A DNA stretch of 34,654 nucleotides from Zychaea mexicana (GCF_025766255.1 NW_026516892.1:1-34654), one strand, 5' to 3'. Shown: positions 10,261-22,115, numbered from the stretch's first letter. Notes: generated from the sequence alone by a model not told the origin. Numbers and translations: made by a program.

Positions 10261-12225
10261 ATTGGTGGAAAGTGGTGAGCAAGACAGAAAAATAGCAGGG
10301 GAGCCAGCTCCACTTCTTTTATCATTTATTTTTTTTACTCTTCAGCACACTCGTTTACTGCCGCTTTTTATTCTATACATATTGAAGCAAGGGCGCTTGC
10401 AAAAAAAGGTATCTAGCTTAAGGGATGTTTATATGCTGGAAGAGCTGTGGCATTGGGATGGCGAATGGTTTAATCTCTTTTACTAGTAGCAATTGCTGAA
10501 ACTATTAGCCACTTGACGAGGACAGCAACGTACTCCAGTAGCAACAGCAGCACTACAGCAACAAACGTTACAACAAACGGAAGTTACTGCATCTCACGAC
10601 AACAGTCAAAGTTAATTACCATACGAACGACGTGCCACATTGAAGTATGACCACAGCACACAGACAGCAAAACTTGCACCAGTCTATACAGTACAGGCCG
10701 CTTTTTTTGTATACGCTATACGAGCATGCGAATAAAGAAAGGACAACGTCGAATATATGCGATTAGCTTTCTTCAAGGAGCATCAGCCCTGGCGGTACGT
10801 GTTTATTCTTTTTTCTAACAAGCAAACTGGCAAAATCAAAAAAAGCAGCAATTCTCGCACGGCCATATCGCATCATCGAGTACCCCAAATAACAAACCGC
10901 TTAGTGTGCCAGAATAAGGACGAGCTGACGAACGTGCCGCTTGTGGTTTGGCGTCTCTACCATGTCATGACGACGAGCAACAGCCAGGAACGCTACACGT
11001 GCATTTTATAGTGGATCATATATATATACACCAAAGTCAGCTAAAAATAAGGAGCGATACCCGCACGGCTATATCTCATCATCCAGTACTCCAAATAACG
11101 AACTGTTTAGTGCAGTAGAATCAGGACGAGCTGACAAACGTGACGATATTAATCTAGTGTCTTTACCATACCATGTCGACGAGCAACAGCCAGAAACGCT
11201 ACACGTGCACTTTATAGTGGATCATATTCATATACACCAAAGTCAGCTAAAAAAAGGAGCGATTCCCGCACGGCTGTATCTCACCATCAAGTACTCCAAA
11301 AAACGAACTGCTTAGTGTGCCAGAATCAGGACGAGCAGACAAACGTGCCGCTGGTGGTCTGGTGCCTCTACCATACCATGTCGACGAGCAACAGCCAGAA
11401 ACGCTACACGTACACTTATAGTGTATTCTATATATATACACCAAAGTCAGCTAAAAAGAAGGAGCGATACCCGCACGACGATATCTCGCCATCCAGTACT
11501 CCAAATAACGAGCAGTTTAGTGTGCCAGAATAAGGACGAGCAGACGAAGGCGACGATGTTGGTCTGGTGTCTCTACCATGTCGTGTCGACGAGCAACAGC
11601 CAGAAACGCTACACGTGTACTTTATAGTGGATCATATATATATATACACCAAAGTCAGCTAAAAAGGAGCGATTCGTGCACGGCCATATCTCACCATCGA
11701 GTACTCCAAATAACGAACCGCTTAGCATGGCAAAATAAGGACGCACGGACGAACGCGACGATGTTAGTGTGGTGTCCGTAGCATATCTTGCCGATGAGGA
11801 ACAGCAGTGAAAAAGAGCGTGTATATTATTATAGATCAAGAGCGGCCTGAAGCAAATGAGGATCGCTACAAGGATCCAGGCATGGCGATATCCCATTATC
11901 ACATAGGTAAGGATGAGAAGGATACCATGAATATAATGACAGTAAAGCTATATTCTTCGATGGCTCCGTGGAAAGCAACGGCAATATGCAGGTAAGGAAG
12001 CAATAGCATTTTTTGAGTGTATAGTATTAGCATGCTTTAATAAACTGGTATTTCATGAAATGAGATTCTGTTGTCGTGTGAAATACAAAAGAGCTCCATG
12101 TGCTTTAAGCTTAAAAACGCATTAGTAAATGTGGCATCTGCGGTTCTGATGCATGTTCGTATATGAAAATCCAGTCAGTGGAAGCTGATGAGTTGTATAC
12201 CTACAGTCTATACAGCTTTCTGCTG
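10260..12225 (+). repeat. Dispersed element copy A: about 205-bp tandem array and 3' tail
   Basis: CACCAAAGTCAGC recurs near 11029, 11235, 11439 and 11647 (204-208 bp apart), with the phrase CAGTACTCCAAATAACGAAC in each unit. Unit length is not a multiple of 3 and the reading frame drifts, so the open frames here are not genes. The tail from 11810 (GATCAAGAGCGGCCTGAAGC, GCTATATTCTTCGA, AGCATGCTTTAATAAA) to about 12220 is repeated at 26575-26980. Copies A and B are highly similar along their length. Confidence 0.88.
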
Positions 12226-13390
12226 TAATTTGTCTTTGGACGCAAAGACGCTATTTGATTGCAACGGAATAAAATGACCGGATTGTCGATTTTCTGTGTA
12301 AGAGACACTGGTTTGCCCAGTTGAAAATGGAAACTGCAACTGAAAAGAGAGCATCAGCATCAACACGTCGTCGTTGAAGCTTATTGTGGAGCTGGATGTT
12401 TGTTAAAAAAAAGGAAACAGCAGCATTTTCGCTGTTATGCAGGCTTCTTCCTACGACAGACACAGATGCAAATTCTTTTATTCACGCGATCCAACAGATC
12501 TCAGTACATTGTCATGATTTCAAGCAGCTACGCTACTGATGAACATAGGACATCGTGGGGCATTAAGACACTCAATAGGCTGAAAAGAAGGGTATTAAGC
12601 GCAACGGGTTTAGGGGCCTGGCAGCGAACGCCAGTGAGCGAGCAGGTTTAGTCGAACGCGCAAGTCCTGGTCCGGGTTTACTAAGGTTCCGGGTTTAGAG
12701 TTTCCAATTGATGAGCTTGGATGTATATGGGACTCTCTTCTTCTTCTCCACCACCTCTTATTTTGGATTGTTTTATTGTTGGCTATTTTATCTACTTCTT
12801 GAGTGCTGATGTATGTGTACCTGTACTAGAGAGATAATTAACCTGTGTCGGACACATATTAGTAGATAACGTGAATGGCAGTGACCAATATTTTGCTGTA
12901 AAGAAGTGTTGATTACAAGCATAAACGGATGGGAAAGGCAGAAGGAACGTGAGGAAACGACAAGGCAAGGCGAAAAGGTGATGGCATCCATGGTCTTGAG
13001 CACCGTGTTTGGGTAAAGTCCCTTTCAAGGTGCAGCGCTCCTCAAAGAAAAATTTTTTTATATGAAAGGTAGCTTCTGCATCTCTTTCGCTCTTTCACTT
13101 CTTTGTATTATTTTATTACTTACTGCTCACCGCCATTTCAACACTCGAATTGCCATCTTGCACACGCTCCGTCGGAATCCAGCTTTGCCGCATCTGACGT
13201 TCCTTTTGAACACCACTCGAACTACACTCGTCCTATCTTCTTCACGCAAGCAACATTCGTCTTGTACGCTTTCTCTAATCTCAACACTCGAATTTTACAC
13301 ATCTCGCACTTTTTCCTTTCAACACCAATAAAGCATCTCGAATGAAACTCATCTCTTGTCCTCAGTCCTTGTGTGTGTTTTTTTTGTTTT
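12225..13390. other. Unique gene-poor stretch between element copies
   Basis: No spliced gene could be assembled. 12600-12710 is locally GC-richer and holds several GGGTTTA-like motifs. 13062-13331 has a plus-strand frame of ~89 codons with a hydrophobic N-terminus, but its composition (short repeats of ACACTCGAA-type sequence, pyrimidine-rich) does not look like conserved coding sequence. I see nothing else definite. Confidence 0.4.
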
Positions 13391-13394
13391 TGTT

Positions 13395-14190
13395 TAATGA
13401 TTTCCTGTACATTGTATAGCCAAGATGGACAATGGCGGTGCTATTTTATATACAGCAACATATAGAGCAGCAAAAATAACAGTAACAACCACGAAGACGA
13501 CGACGGTCTCACGATCCACTGATTCGAATTGTACACAACAACCACCAATCGAACGCGCAGCGTCTTCCGAACACGACAATTGTTGTAGCATGTCTCTTCG
13601 ATGGTTTTTGAAAGAGTAACAGCAGGAACGGAGATGGGTGTGCGATTGTATTATACTCTACTGGCAAAAATAATAGCAGCATTCACAAAAACGATGACGA
13701 TCTCACGATCCACTGATTCGAATTGTACACAACAACCACCAATCGAACGCGCATTTTCTTCTGAACACGACGATTGTTGTTGCATGTCTCTGCGATGATT
13801 CTGGAAGGAGTAGGGACAGGAACGGGGATGGATATGCGATTCTATTATACACCAGGCAACAAAAGAAATAAATTACACCCACCAAAAAGAACGACGTTTT
13901 TTGCGATCCTCTACTGTTATTCTCTGTCTCTTTACTACTATTGTCATCCCCGTCATCATGTCATCATCACCACCAGAATAATCATGGACACCACACTGCC
14001 GCAAAAATAAACTTGTCATCTGTTGCGTTATATCTACTTGAGCTGCATGTTCAGCAGGAGTGCTCGGAGAAATAGTGCTTCCGGCACCATTGGCGTCTTT
14101 TATTGGGCAAAAACAGTGTGAAATCCACAAACGTTTTCAAGTGGCGACCGATGACAACGGAATGACAACGATGACAACGGGATTCGGCCA
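13395..14190 (+). repeat. Dispersed element copy C (partial, lacks the 200-bp array)
   Basis: It begins with the same GATTTCCTGTACATTGTATA as copy A at 9171. It has two 195-bp units (13504, 13699), then the CTCTACTGTTATTCTCTGTC linker, then shortened GTGGCGACCGATGACAACGG units, and stops at ATTCGGCCAAT near 14190. The sequence then departs from copies A and B, so this copy is 3'-truncated. Confidence 0.85.
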
Positions 14191-14214
14191 ATAAAATGTG
14201 GTGCTGACAACGGA

Positions 14215-14469
14215 GTGTGCTTGGGGGAAAATGGGAGGCAACAGCTCTACCACTTGCCTAAACAACTTTTCGTAATTGCGGTAGATGATGAACACAACAT
14301 TTCGACAAGACCTGCTCAATACCAACTAAATCAGCACACAACAGTTATGCGTACAATAAAGGCTCTTCAGCAGGATGTATTGCTCAATAACGACAGGCTT
14401 TATAAATCACGACAGGATATTGCTTATATCAGGTTCGTTGGGTGTGATAAGCGTTTATTCTATTGGTAA
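14215..14469 (+). other. Possible gene fragment or short gene, unrecognised
   Basis: An 84-codon frame with non-repetitive, protein-like composition (TTVMRTIKALQQDVLLNNDRLYKSRQD-type, predicted helical in its second half). It starts right where the repeat copy ends and is followed by microsatellites. There is no recognisable domain and the start is uncertain. It could be the remnant of a gene interrupted by the element. Confidence 0.25.
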
Positions 14470-14489
14470 AAGAAAATCTAAAAAGTGAT

Positions 14490-14615
14490 AAAGAGACAGA
14501 GACAGAGACAGAGACAGAGAGAAAGAGTATATATAAGATATGTGTGTGTGTTGTAATAAATGAAAATAGAGAGACAGAGAAATGTGTGTGTGTGTGTGTG
14601 TGTGTGTGTTGTAGA
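14490..14615 (+). repeat. Microsatellites (AGAGAC)n and (TG)n downstream of the second helicase gene
   Basis: AGAGAC-type repeats lie at about 14491-14525, and a TG dinucleotide run at about 14583-14612. The plus strand between them and the gene is purine-rich. Minus-strand frames reading through give TH and SL repeats and are not genes. Confidence 0.9.
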
Positions 14616-14680
14616 CAGATTTGTATGTAGGGGGCAAGAGAAGAGGGAAAAGAGGTAGGAGAGCTGACGGAAAGAAAGGC

Positions 14681-17600
14681 TTAGTGTTGGTCCGCGTGTC
14701 GCTCTTCCTCCACAATAAGCTCTTCGAAAATCTGTAAAAACAGTTTCATGGCGTTGCCAATATTGTCGAGGTCCTTGTTGGATAACCAGCTTGCAAACTC
14801 CTGGTCCGTTGTTGGGAAGGTGGCACGGCTGTCTATGTCCGGACAGTTTTCGGCGAGGAAGCGGGCACGGTCGGCGTCTTGGTTGCGTGTGTTGAAGACT
14901 GCCCAACAAGCAGGAAGCACCGTGTTTGCGATTGCCGGGTTACAACCTCTACTTCTGCATTGATAAAGGCTGTTGTGGAATGGAATACCACATGTGAAGC
15001 ACATGCCGGGTCTATGACACCAGAAAAAGAAAAAAAAAGTAAAGTAAGTATGCAACTATAATACATCCGTAAAAAGAACGGTACTGCAGAGACATACGTG
15101 TATTTGATACAGCGATGGTAACCATCAAAACGTTTATATTCCTTGAAGCAATAGCCGTCGTGGCCGAACGAATCCCTTGGTAGGTAACCGCAACTTTGCC
15201 CGTACACCAGCACGCAATGAATACAGACTTGGCTTCTGTAGATGTTTTCGGCCTTTTCAAGTACTCTGTCGTTGTAGTCACGGTGGGTGTTGTGGATGGT
15301 GTTGCTTTGTTGCTGGCCTGCAACAGATTCGATGGAAGGTGTGTTCTAATAATGAAAGAGAAAGGAATGAGCCAAACATGTTCAAGACTAACAAAGTTGT
15401 TGTAAAGAGAGAAAGGCGAATGCATACCGTTGTGCGTGGTGCTGGAGGCTCGACTGTACTGTCCTCTGTGGTTTCCACCTCGAGTTCCATGGATATCCTT
15501 GGTACTTGACGACGGTCTTGGCGGGGGGGACGGACTGGACCAGCCAGCAAAACCGAACAGTAGCCACAGTCTTCATAAGTGTTGTCGGCGAGGCAGTTGA
15601 CAGATGCGGTACCATCAAGGTACTGTTGTAATTGGAAACGGATGCAGCTATTAGCCTGGGAAATATGATATTAGTTATGATGGTTTCTAAAAGAAGAAGT
15701 GATCGTATGTATATATTAATAAGTTGAAAACTTGTGTAGTACCTTGACAAATGTAACCAGCTCCTCTGCATCCTTGATCTTCAGTTGGTCTTCTTGCTCG
15801 TCCTTCATCCTGGTGATCCTGTTCTCTTCGCGATCCAGCACGAAGTACAACTGGCACGTTGAAGGTAGCCCGTCGCGACCAGCACGACCAGTTTGCTGGG
15901 CATAGTCCAACAAACTGTAGGGCAACCCCCAGTGAAACACCACGCGCACGTCAGGGGCATCGATGCCCAACCCGAAACCAGAGGTAGCCACCATGATACC
16001 GCTGGTTTGGTGCATCCACCTGTCCTGCTGTTCTTGCTTTTCTTCGTCGTCAAGGTTGCTGTGGTACTTGCAGGCGTTGAGCTCTGTGTACTGGTCGGTT
16101 TGGACCAGGAACTCGTGTAGGTCATTGACCTTGGTAGTGGACGTGCAGAAAACAATACCGCGGACATTGCTGTGATGATGGAGCAATTCGTTGGCTAACG
16201 TCGTCATGATTGCGTGGTTTGATATGGTGTTTTCCTGTGGGTGCAAGGAATATGCGAGGTTGGGGCGGGAGGTGGATGGTGTACGAATCGTTGCAAAGTT
16301 AGACCCGTAGAAAATACGGGCCTCGTCTTCCATAGAAGGCGGCAACGTTGCAGTAAGTAGTAGGAGCGGGACGGGGATGGACCGAAGGACTCGAAGCTTT
16401 AGCATGGCCACACGGAAGGACAACCAGGTGAGGCCCAAGTGGCACTCATCAACCACGAAACGAGAGATCCGGCTTTGCTGCTCAAAGCAGAAGGTGACAA
16501 AGTTTGCGGTGGCTACATGCTCGACCGCGACAAGCAGGATCTGCGCATTTGTGTTCGTTGCGCGACCAGCTAATAATAGCATAGGAAAAAGATAAGTATA
16601 TGATTGCAGAATTTGTGCTGAAATAAGATGTTGGTTCAAAAGACTTACATTGCCACAAGGCTGTGGATATGTTGGCATGGGTTAAACGTCGAACATGATC
16701 GCCAGTCAAGGCCACCAAAGGAACAACAACAATGGTGAGCATACCGGGTTCAAGGAGTGGTGGTACCGAGAACAGCACGCTTTTGCCCATGCCTGTGGGT
16801 AGCACAACGAGCAGATCGAGCTGGCGCTCCATGATCAGAGGCAAAGCTAAAGCCTGCTCGCGAGACCGGAACGTGGCATTATCGTCGTCAAGGAATTGGC
16901 GCAAGCCGTTGATGTGTTCAAGGAGGACGGCTGTAGAGAGAAAAGGTAAGATGAGTGAAAGAAGGAGACGGAGGTAGACGAAATATAAAACAATCATGGC
17001 AAAAACTCACGCTTGTATACGATAATTGGTGAGATATCGCGGGTGGTCTTTTCGTGGATGGCAACAACGAACCGTTCTGCGGCCTGCGCAAGAAGGCTGT
17101 TGACCTGACTAGGTAATTGAGAGAGAGGAGGAGCAAGGGCGAGAGGCTGCTGTTGTTGAGGTTGTTGTTGAGGCTGTTGCTGAGGTTGTTGTTGTTGAGA
17201 TTGTTGTTGAGGAGGCGTGGATGGCGTGACATGGTCGGCAATACCTACATAATCAGGGAATGCGTAATTAATTCACTTGTCTCTTTTGTCTATATGATCT
17301 ACGAGAATTATACATACCCAACAAGCTCTGCCATTCACGGGAGCAGAGGTCGAACTCGTGTATTGCTTCAGATGATAAATACCGGAAATCGCTGGGAGTA
17401 CGGGCGTAAAACATGCCGGCTGTAGAACCGCTGTGTGCAGCCTGCAGATCAAAGAATTCAGTGTTCAATGAAGGGGCACCACGGACGACGGCTCGAGCGG
17501 TGGCGTGCTGCCGTTGCTCACTAGTCGTTGAGGGCAGATCCACGTTTTCATCGTTGTCCAGGTCTGAATCCGGGTCACCACGGATCTCCTGTGGGCTTTC

Positions 17601-19016
17601 CAAGAAAGCTCTGCTTCTTTGCAAGTGATGGCGCATGAAGAACGTGGCTACTTGGCGGTATCCTTGGAGGCCAAGTCCAGCTCCAGCAAAGTCCTTCAAA
17701 AAACTGTTGATGCATGTTTAAAAAGGGCAAGTATATCAATTAATTATGTGCACTGTTGTTGGGTATTTCTTAGCTGACATGTATATACGTACCGATATAG
17801 CTTCTTACTGAGCTCGCTACCTGTAACGACGTTTCCGTTGGCCACGAACAAAAAGTTCTGGTAGTTTTCTATGCCGACCTGGACATCCTCACCAGCGCGG
17901 GTCTCCTTGAAGGCGAAACTGCAAACGATTCAATTTCAACAATTTGGGCAAATAAGCAAACCAGCATCGCAAATTCAATACATTGTGAAGCGCGCTTTGG
18001 CAAAAAAAAACAAGAATACAATACATACCGTTCGAAAGGGCGGACGAGGACAAGGTACATGAGCAAAATATCACTCAATTCCTTTGTGAGGAATCGAGCA
18101 ATATATCGGTCACCAGTAGCACGCGAACGACGCTTGTAGTAGTATTGCACGAGCATCACTTTTTCACGGTACCAGTAGACACCACGTCTTGCACCACGGG
18201 CAGATGAGCGGATCGTTGTGGCAGCAAGCTCCTCGCCACGAGCAGGCTGGCCGCTGGTAAGGTGGACAAGCACCATGATGATCATTACGAGCTCTTGTGC
18301 TTGTTGAAGCCAGGCGAAAAGGCTGTCGAACTTCCACACGAGATTGCCACTAGCAGTGACACCAGTAACGAACTCGCTGGTGTGCTCAATCGCCAGGTGG
18401 TTCATTAAGGCCGTCAGGTATGTGGGATCGGCAGTGGCGTTGCCAGCACGCGAAAAGAAGTCGACGGAGGGATCCTCGCTTCGTGTTTCGTCAAGGATAG
18501 AGGAGGTGGAAAAGGGGACTTGCAAACGGTAACCACGCAACACGCGATCCTCCAAGTGGGTACGGCAATGACGAAGGAGGCTTTGACACCAACCTGGATA
18601 TTGCAAAGGTCGACCCTGGTGGTGCGGTATTGGATCGACATGAGGTTATCGTCCAGGATCAGAACGGAGGGCTCAGGTGGGTGATCGCCGCTCGCCAAGG
18701 TCGCCGTCCGCATGGTCTCTTGGAACATATTCATGGCCGTTGGGACACCATCGCGAAGCCAGTAGAGGATTCGTTCTGCTTCCTCACTAACAAGGAAAAA
18801 AAACAAGAGGTATGATAAGCACAAATTATGCAAGTTAACGCGAATTCAATAGGCACGAAAAAGAACCAGAAAAAAAAAGCAAGTGTTGGTATATATTTAC
18901 CGGTCAATCGTTCGCTGGGCATCCTGGAAGGCTGGATCGGTCAGTTGCTCGACATTAGCATAGGTACCGGCTTCTTCGTTATAATCAAAGTGGGTGTTGC
19001 TGTAGTAGTTGGACAT
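14681..19016 (-). CDS. Tyrosine-recombinase-like / RecQ-type helicase protein without the N-terminal finger module; one apparent frameshift
   Basis: Exons (minus): 19016-18901, 18786-18029, 17918-17793, 17703-17318, 17244-17011, 16930-16649, 16569-15743, 15655-15428, 15345-15098, 15011-14681. Phases agree except inside 18786-18029, which is one base short. The frame changes near 18580-18606; corrected length would be ~1180 aa. Recombinase-like boxes: PARGEEL (Arg codon 18240-18238), GYRQV (Arg 17657-17655), AAHSGSTAGMFY (His 17435-17433, Tyr nine residues on). A Gln-rich linker precedes the helicase (PTGMGKS, DECH, TAT, QQTGRAGRDG). A Cys4 region C-I-R...C...C-x2-C follows, then a Cys-rich tail like that of the 1237-7182 gene. 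It matches that gene from its residue ~655 onward but is clearly diverged and GC-richer. The missing N-terminal part is encoded divergently at 19838. The shift could be a sequencing error, a mutation, or a non-canonical ~59-nt intron. Confidence 0.82.
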
Positions 19017-19837
19017 TGTGAAAGCGTAAGTGAAAGCGGTTATTGAAAAGAAGTTAAAGTAGGTGTGTGAGTGGGTGTGTATATGGGGCTATTTTGTTGT
19101 TGCAAATGCGGCGTCTTTATATAGTTTTTCATTTCTCGTTGGCACATGTACTTTGAGCAAGCATCTTTTGTATAGCAGTAGACGATATGCCGGGCTTTGA
19201 AGATATAAACTAATAAAAGAATAAAGGGAGACAATGTTCTTTACTGCCAAGTATTAGCCTCGATATGTGGCAAGGTACCTGTCTGCGTTGTTGAATGAGA
19301 AAACTAAAAATAAATCAAAGGGGTGTTGTGTGCCAAGACGAGCCGCAAAGTGGCGTGGCAGAATTATGTGAGTTGTAAGCAGAAGAAGCTTTGTGGCGCA
19401 CATGTGAAAGTGGGGGTGGCTGTTATCTGTCATGTTCTTAAAATAGATCGTGATCGACAATACAATCCGACAGAGAAGTTGCCAAGACGAGCCACAAAGC
19501 CATGTGGCAGAATTACGTAAGTTGTGAGTGACAAGAAGAGCTTTTGTGGCGCACATGTGAAAGTAGGGGTGGCTGTTATCTGTCATGTTCTTAAAATAGA
19601 TCGTGCTCGACAATGCAATTCCAACCACAAAGTAGTGTGGTGTAAATTAAACAGGTACAATGTAACTTCCTATCGCGCACTTATGGCCGTATAGTACAAT
19701 GTAGCGCAACTTGGCAATAAAGCACAGAGATAAAAATAATTATGTGGATGTGGCAGAGAAAGGATTATGTGATCAATATAAAAACACTACTATTCTGCGG
19801 TATTATTTTTTTTTCATCCAACAACAGCCACTATATC
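19017..19837. promoter_or_regulatory. Shared divergent promoter region with TATA boxes for both genes
   Basis: The start codons of the minus-strand helicase gene (19016) and the plus-strand finger gene (19838) face away from each other across ~820 bp. TATATAAAG on the minus strand at 19123-19115 is ~100 bp upstream of the former. TATAAAA at 19777-19783 is ~60 bp upstream of the latter. The middle is taken up by a 149-bp tandem duplication. The arrangement would allow co-regulation of the two halves. Confidence 0.55.
19329..19650 (+). repeat. 149-bp direct tandem duplication in the divergent promoter
   Basis: GCCAAGACGAGCC starts at 19332 and again at 19481. Both copies continue through GTGGCGCACATGTGAAAGT, GGGTGGCTGTTATCTGTCATG and TTCTTAAAATAGATCGTG. 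A short third piece (CCACAAAGTAGTGTGG) follows near 19624. The copies are roughly 90% alike. GCACATGTG contains an E-box-like CACATGTG palindrome in each unit. Confidence 0.88.
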
Positions 19838-22115
19838 ATGAACCCTCCCGAACAACCTACAAACAACAGCGGTCAGCCTAGTAGCTCTGGTGCGGTATGC
19901 CGTAGATGTGGACAGCATGTGGAAACAAGCATGGATACCCATAGAAAACAATTTCACCAAAAGCAAGTTACGGTAACATTGCGCAATTATGGTATGTCAT
20001 CATATTGGGGTTGGGGTTGTATTGTGCTTACTCGTTAAAAATATGAAAACGTTACTCATATGTGTTTGTGCAGCAACGCTTACTATTGTAGTGGACAGGG
20101 TCGGCGACGGCGCGCCAGGCTTTGTAACATGCCCGCAATGCCAACATGTTGAAGGCGTCTTGAACTTCCATCGCCATTTCATTGACACTTGCAAGGCCCT
20201 TCTTGATCCTGCAACAGTTAGCCAGTCGCGATTATACAGAGCTCCACGTCGACCACAGCCGCAAGAAAGCCGGTCCATGTCACCTACATTGCCTGCTCAA
20301 CAACCTCGTTCTGCCCACCGCCGCGCACATCCACAATATCTAGCTTTACATGCAGTAGCAGCGCCAGCAGTGGTCCAGCAACAGGTTCAGCAACAGCAGC
20401 CCGAGCTACAGCTGGGAGCGATGGACGTTGATGAACAACAAGAACGGCAACAGCAATCGCCAGAGCAACAACCGGTACTAATGGATGTTGACAACGATGA
20501 AGAAGCGCCAATGGCTCATGGTAAATAAAAATGATGTTGCTGTTGCTGTAGCGTATGTAAAAAGGCTCATACTGATATATGCTACCACGTTTATAGAGCG
20601 TGCTGCTTTGATTGGCAGATTGGGTCTTATTATTGACCGTACGAGTGGCCTGCTTTTCTGTTCCAACCGGAACCACGATAACCGATATGTGTTTATTCCA
20701 ACGACTGAAGCATATAGCCATATCCAGTCAACCCATCGTATGCTCGCTCCCAGTATTAATCAATACTCGCAAGAAGAATTCACCAATCTACTGTATGCCC
20801 AAGGTGCCAAAGGAGTTGATGTGACAAACAAATACCGGTATGCACAGCATCTTACCACCGAACTGCTTCCTCGCGTTGGTGTACTTGGGGATCCTGAGCC
20901 TGGATTCGCATGCAACCATTGTGGCTACTACTGTAAAGCGGCAGCAACACGTCGTCATCACCATTGTCCTGTCTCATCCACCGGATCCTATGATGAACGT
21001 TTCAGCCGCTGTCTGGTGCAAAAACTCGGTGCACGTCAAGATATGCCATATTTTGGCGTCTTATCCAACAACATCAACATCGAGAGTAACAACCGCCTAC
21101 TTTCTACTGCCCCAGATGTTCTTCGTGCCGCATTGCAGCGTTGTGCTAGTGAGAACATGAACGTCTTGCAGCATTATGGCGCTCAGCACCTAAATCGCGA
21201 GCCCAACACGGCGAGCGCCGTGCAGTTGGCCGCTTCCACGAGATTATGCGCTGGGAAATGATTGTACGGAAAACTTTGAACGCAACACCAGATACTACCG
21301 AGTCCCGCGCAGAGCTTGCTAGATGGGCTTCTTTATCTGACGTAAACGACGAAACTGGCCGTTCGATCCATGCTACGGTGACAAGATACTTGAAGGTTAT
21401 TGATCGAACTACTCGCGGCACCTCTTATTACCTCGAGCGCCGAATGGTGATGGGCTTAAGGTATGCTTACTTTTTCAAGAGAAAGTTGATATATGTATGA
21501 AGTATTACTTTAGTCACTGACAGTTGTGTACACTAGCTATGACGATGTGCCCAACCGAGGTATTACACAACTGATGCCAGCAACACAGGACCAATATGAG
21601 CGTCATTATGCTTCCTTTATAATGATGCTTGTGCGTGCGTGCCAACGTGGTAACGATCAGCCGTTTTCTGGTCGTGCAGCGGGTATTATGAGCCACAACC
21701 AGTACCTGTGCGTCTGCTATCTTGTGGATGTTCTGGCTCGGGCAGATTTTCCTACTGAGGATTCTACCATACCTGAGGAGGCATTGCATCGCCTTCAGGA
21801 CTTGAACGAAACCCTATTAATGAGTAGGGAGTGTGGGTCCTTTCGTATTTGGCCTGCCCGGTTGTTTATGGTGTTATCCAACATCACTCAAGCAGGAGCC
21901 TGGAAAGAACTCCCAAAAACTACATCGGATATTGCCAAGCTACAGTACTTTGTCCGTTTGACTGGACTGGTCAAGTTACTTGGGGCAGAAGGCAGTATGT
22001 ATAAGAAAAGAGAAATACGAAAAAACAAAACGTGTGTCCTCATATATTGTTTTTAGTTAACGTCCTGACGGCTAGCCCAGCAGCAACAACAGCAGCACAA
22101 GAAGAACCGCAATAA
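19838..22115 (+). CDS. Stand-alone zinc-finger module, equivalent to the N-terminal part of the helicase fusion (about 642 aa, 6 exons)
   Basis: Exons: 19838-19991, 20074-20520, 20597-21148, 21202-21460, 21537-21994, 22057-22115. All phases match and end in TAA. A C2H2 finger lies at C21, C24, H35, H40 (CRRCG...HRKQFH). A second Cys/His cluster (CPQCQH...FHRHFIDTC) begins exon 2, just as the second cluster follows the corresponding intron in the 1237-7182 gene. A Gln-rich linker with two MDVD motifs comes next. Exon 3 has another C-x2-C...HHHC cluster (ACNHCGYYCKAAATRRHHHC). The C-terminal part (exons 4-5) parallels exon 7 of the fused gene (e.g. IAKLQYFVRLTGL against ISQIKYWFRLLLL). It ends without recombinase or helicase domains. 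The 53-nt intron 21149-21201 (GTGAGA...GCGAG, CTAAAT near its end) is needed to keep frame; its acceptor is atypical. Probable role: DNA-binding or regulatory partner of the divergent recombinase-helicase (inference). Confidence 0.8.

Noticed and set aside
13062..13331. Possible small secreted or membrane protein (hydrophobic N-terminus)
   Set aside because: Pyrimidine-rich sequence explains the hydrophobicity; two overlapping frames look equally open and there is no splice or homology support.
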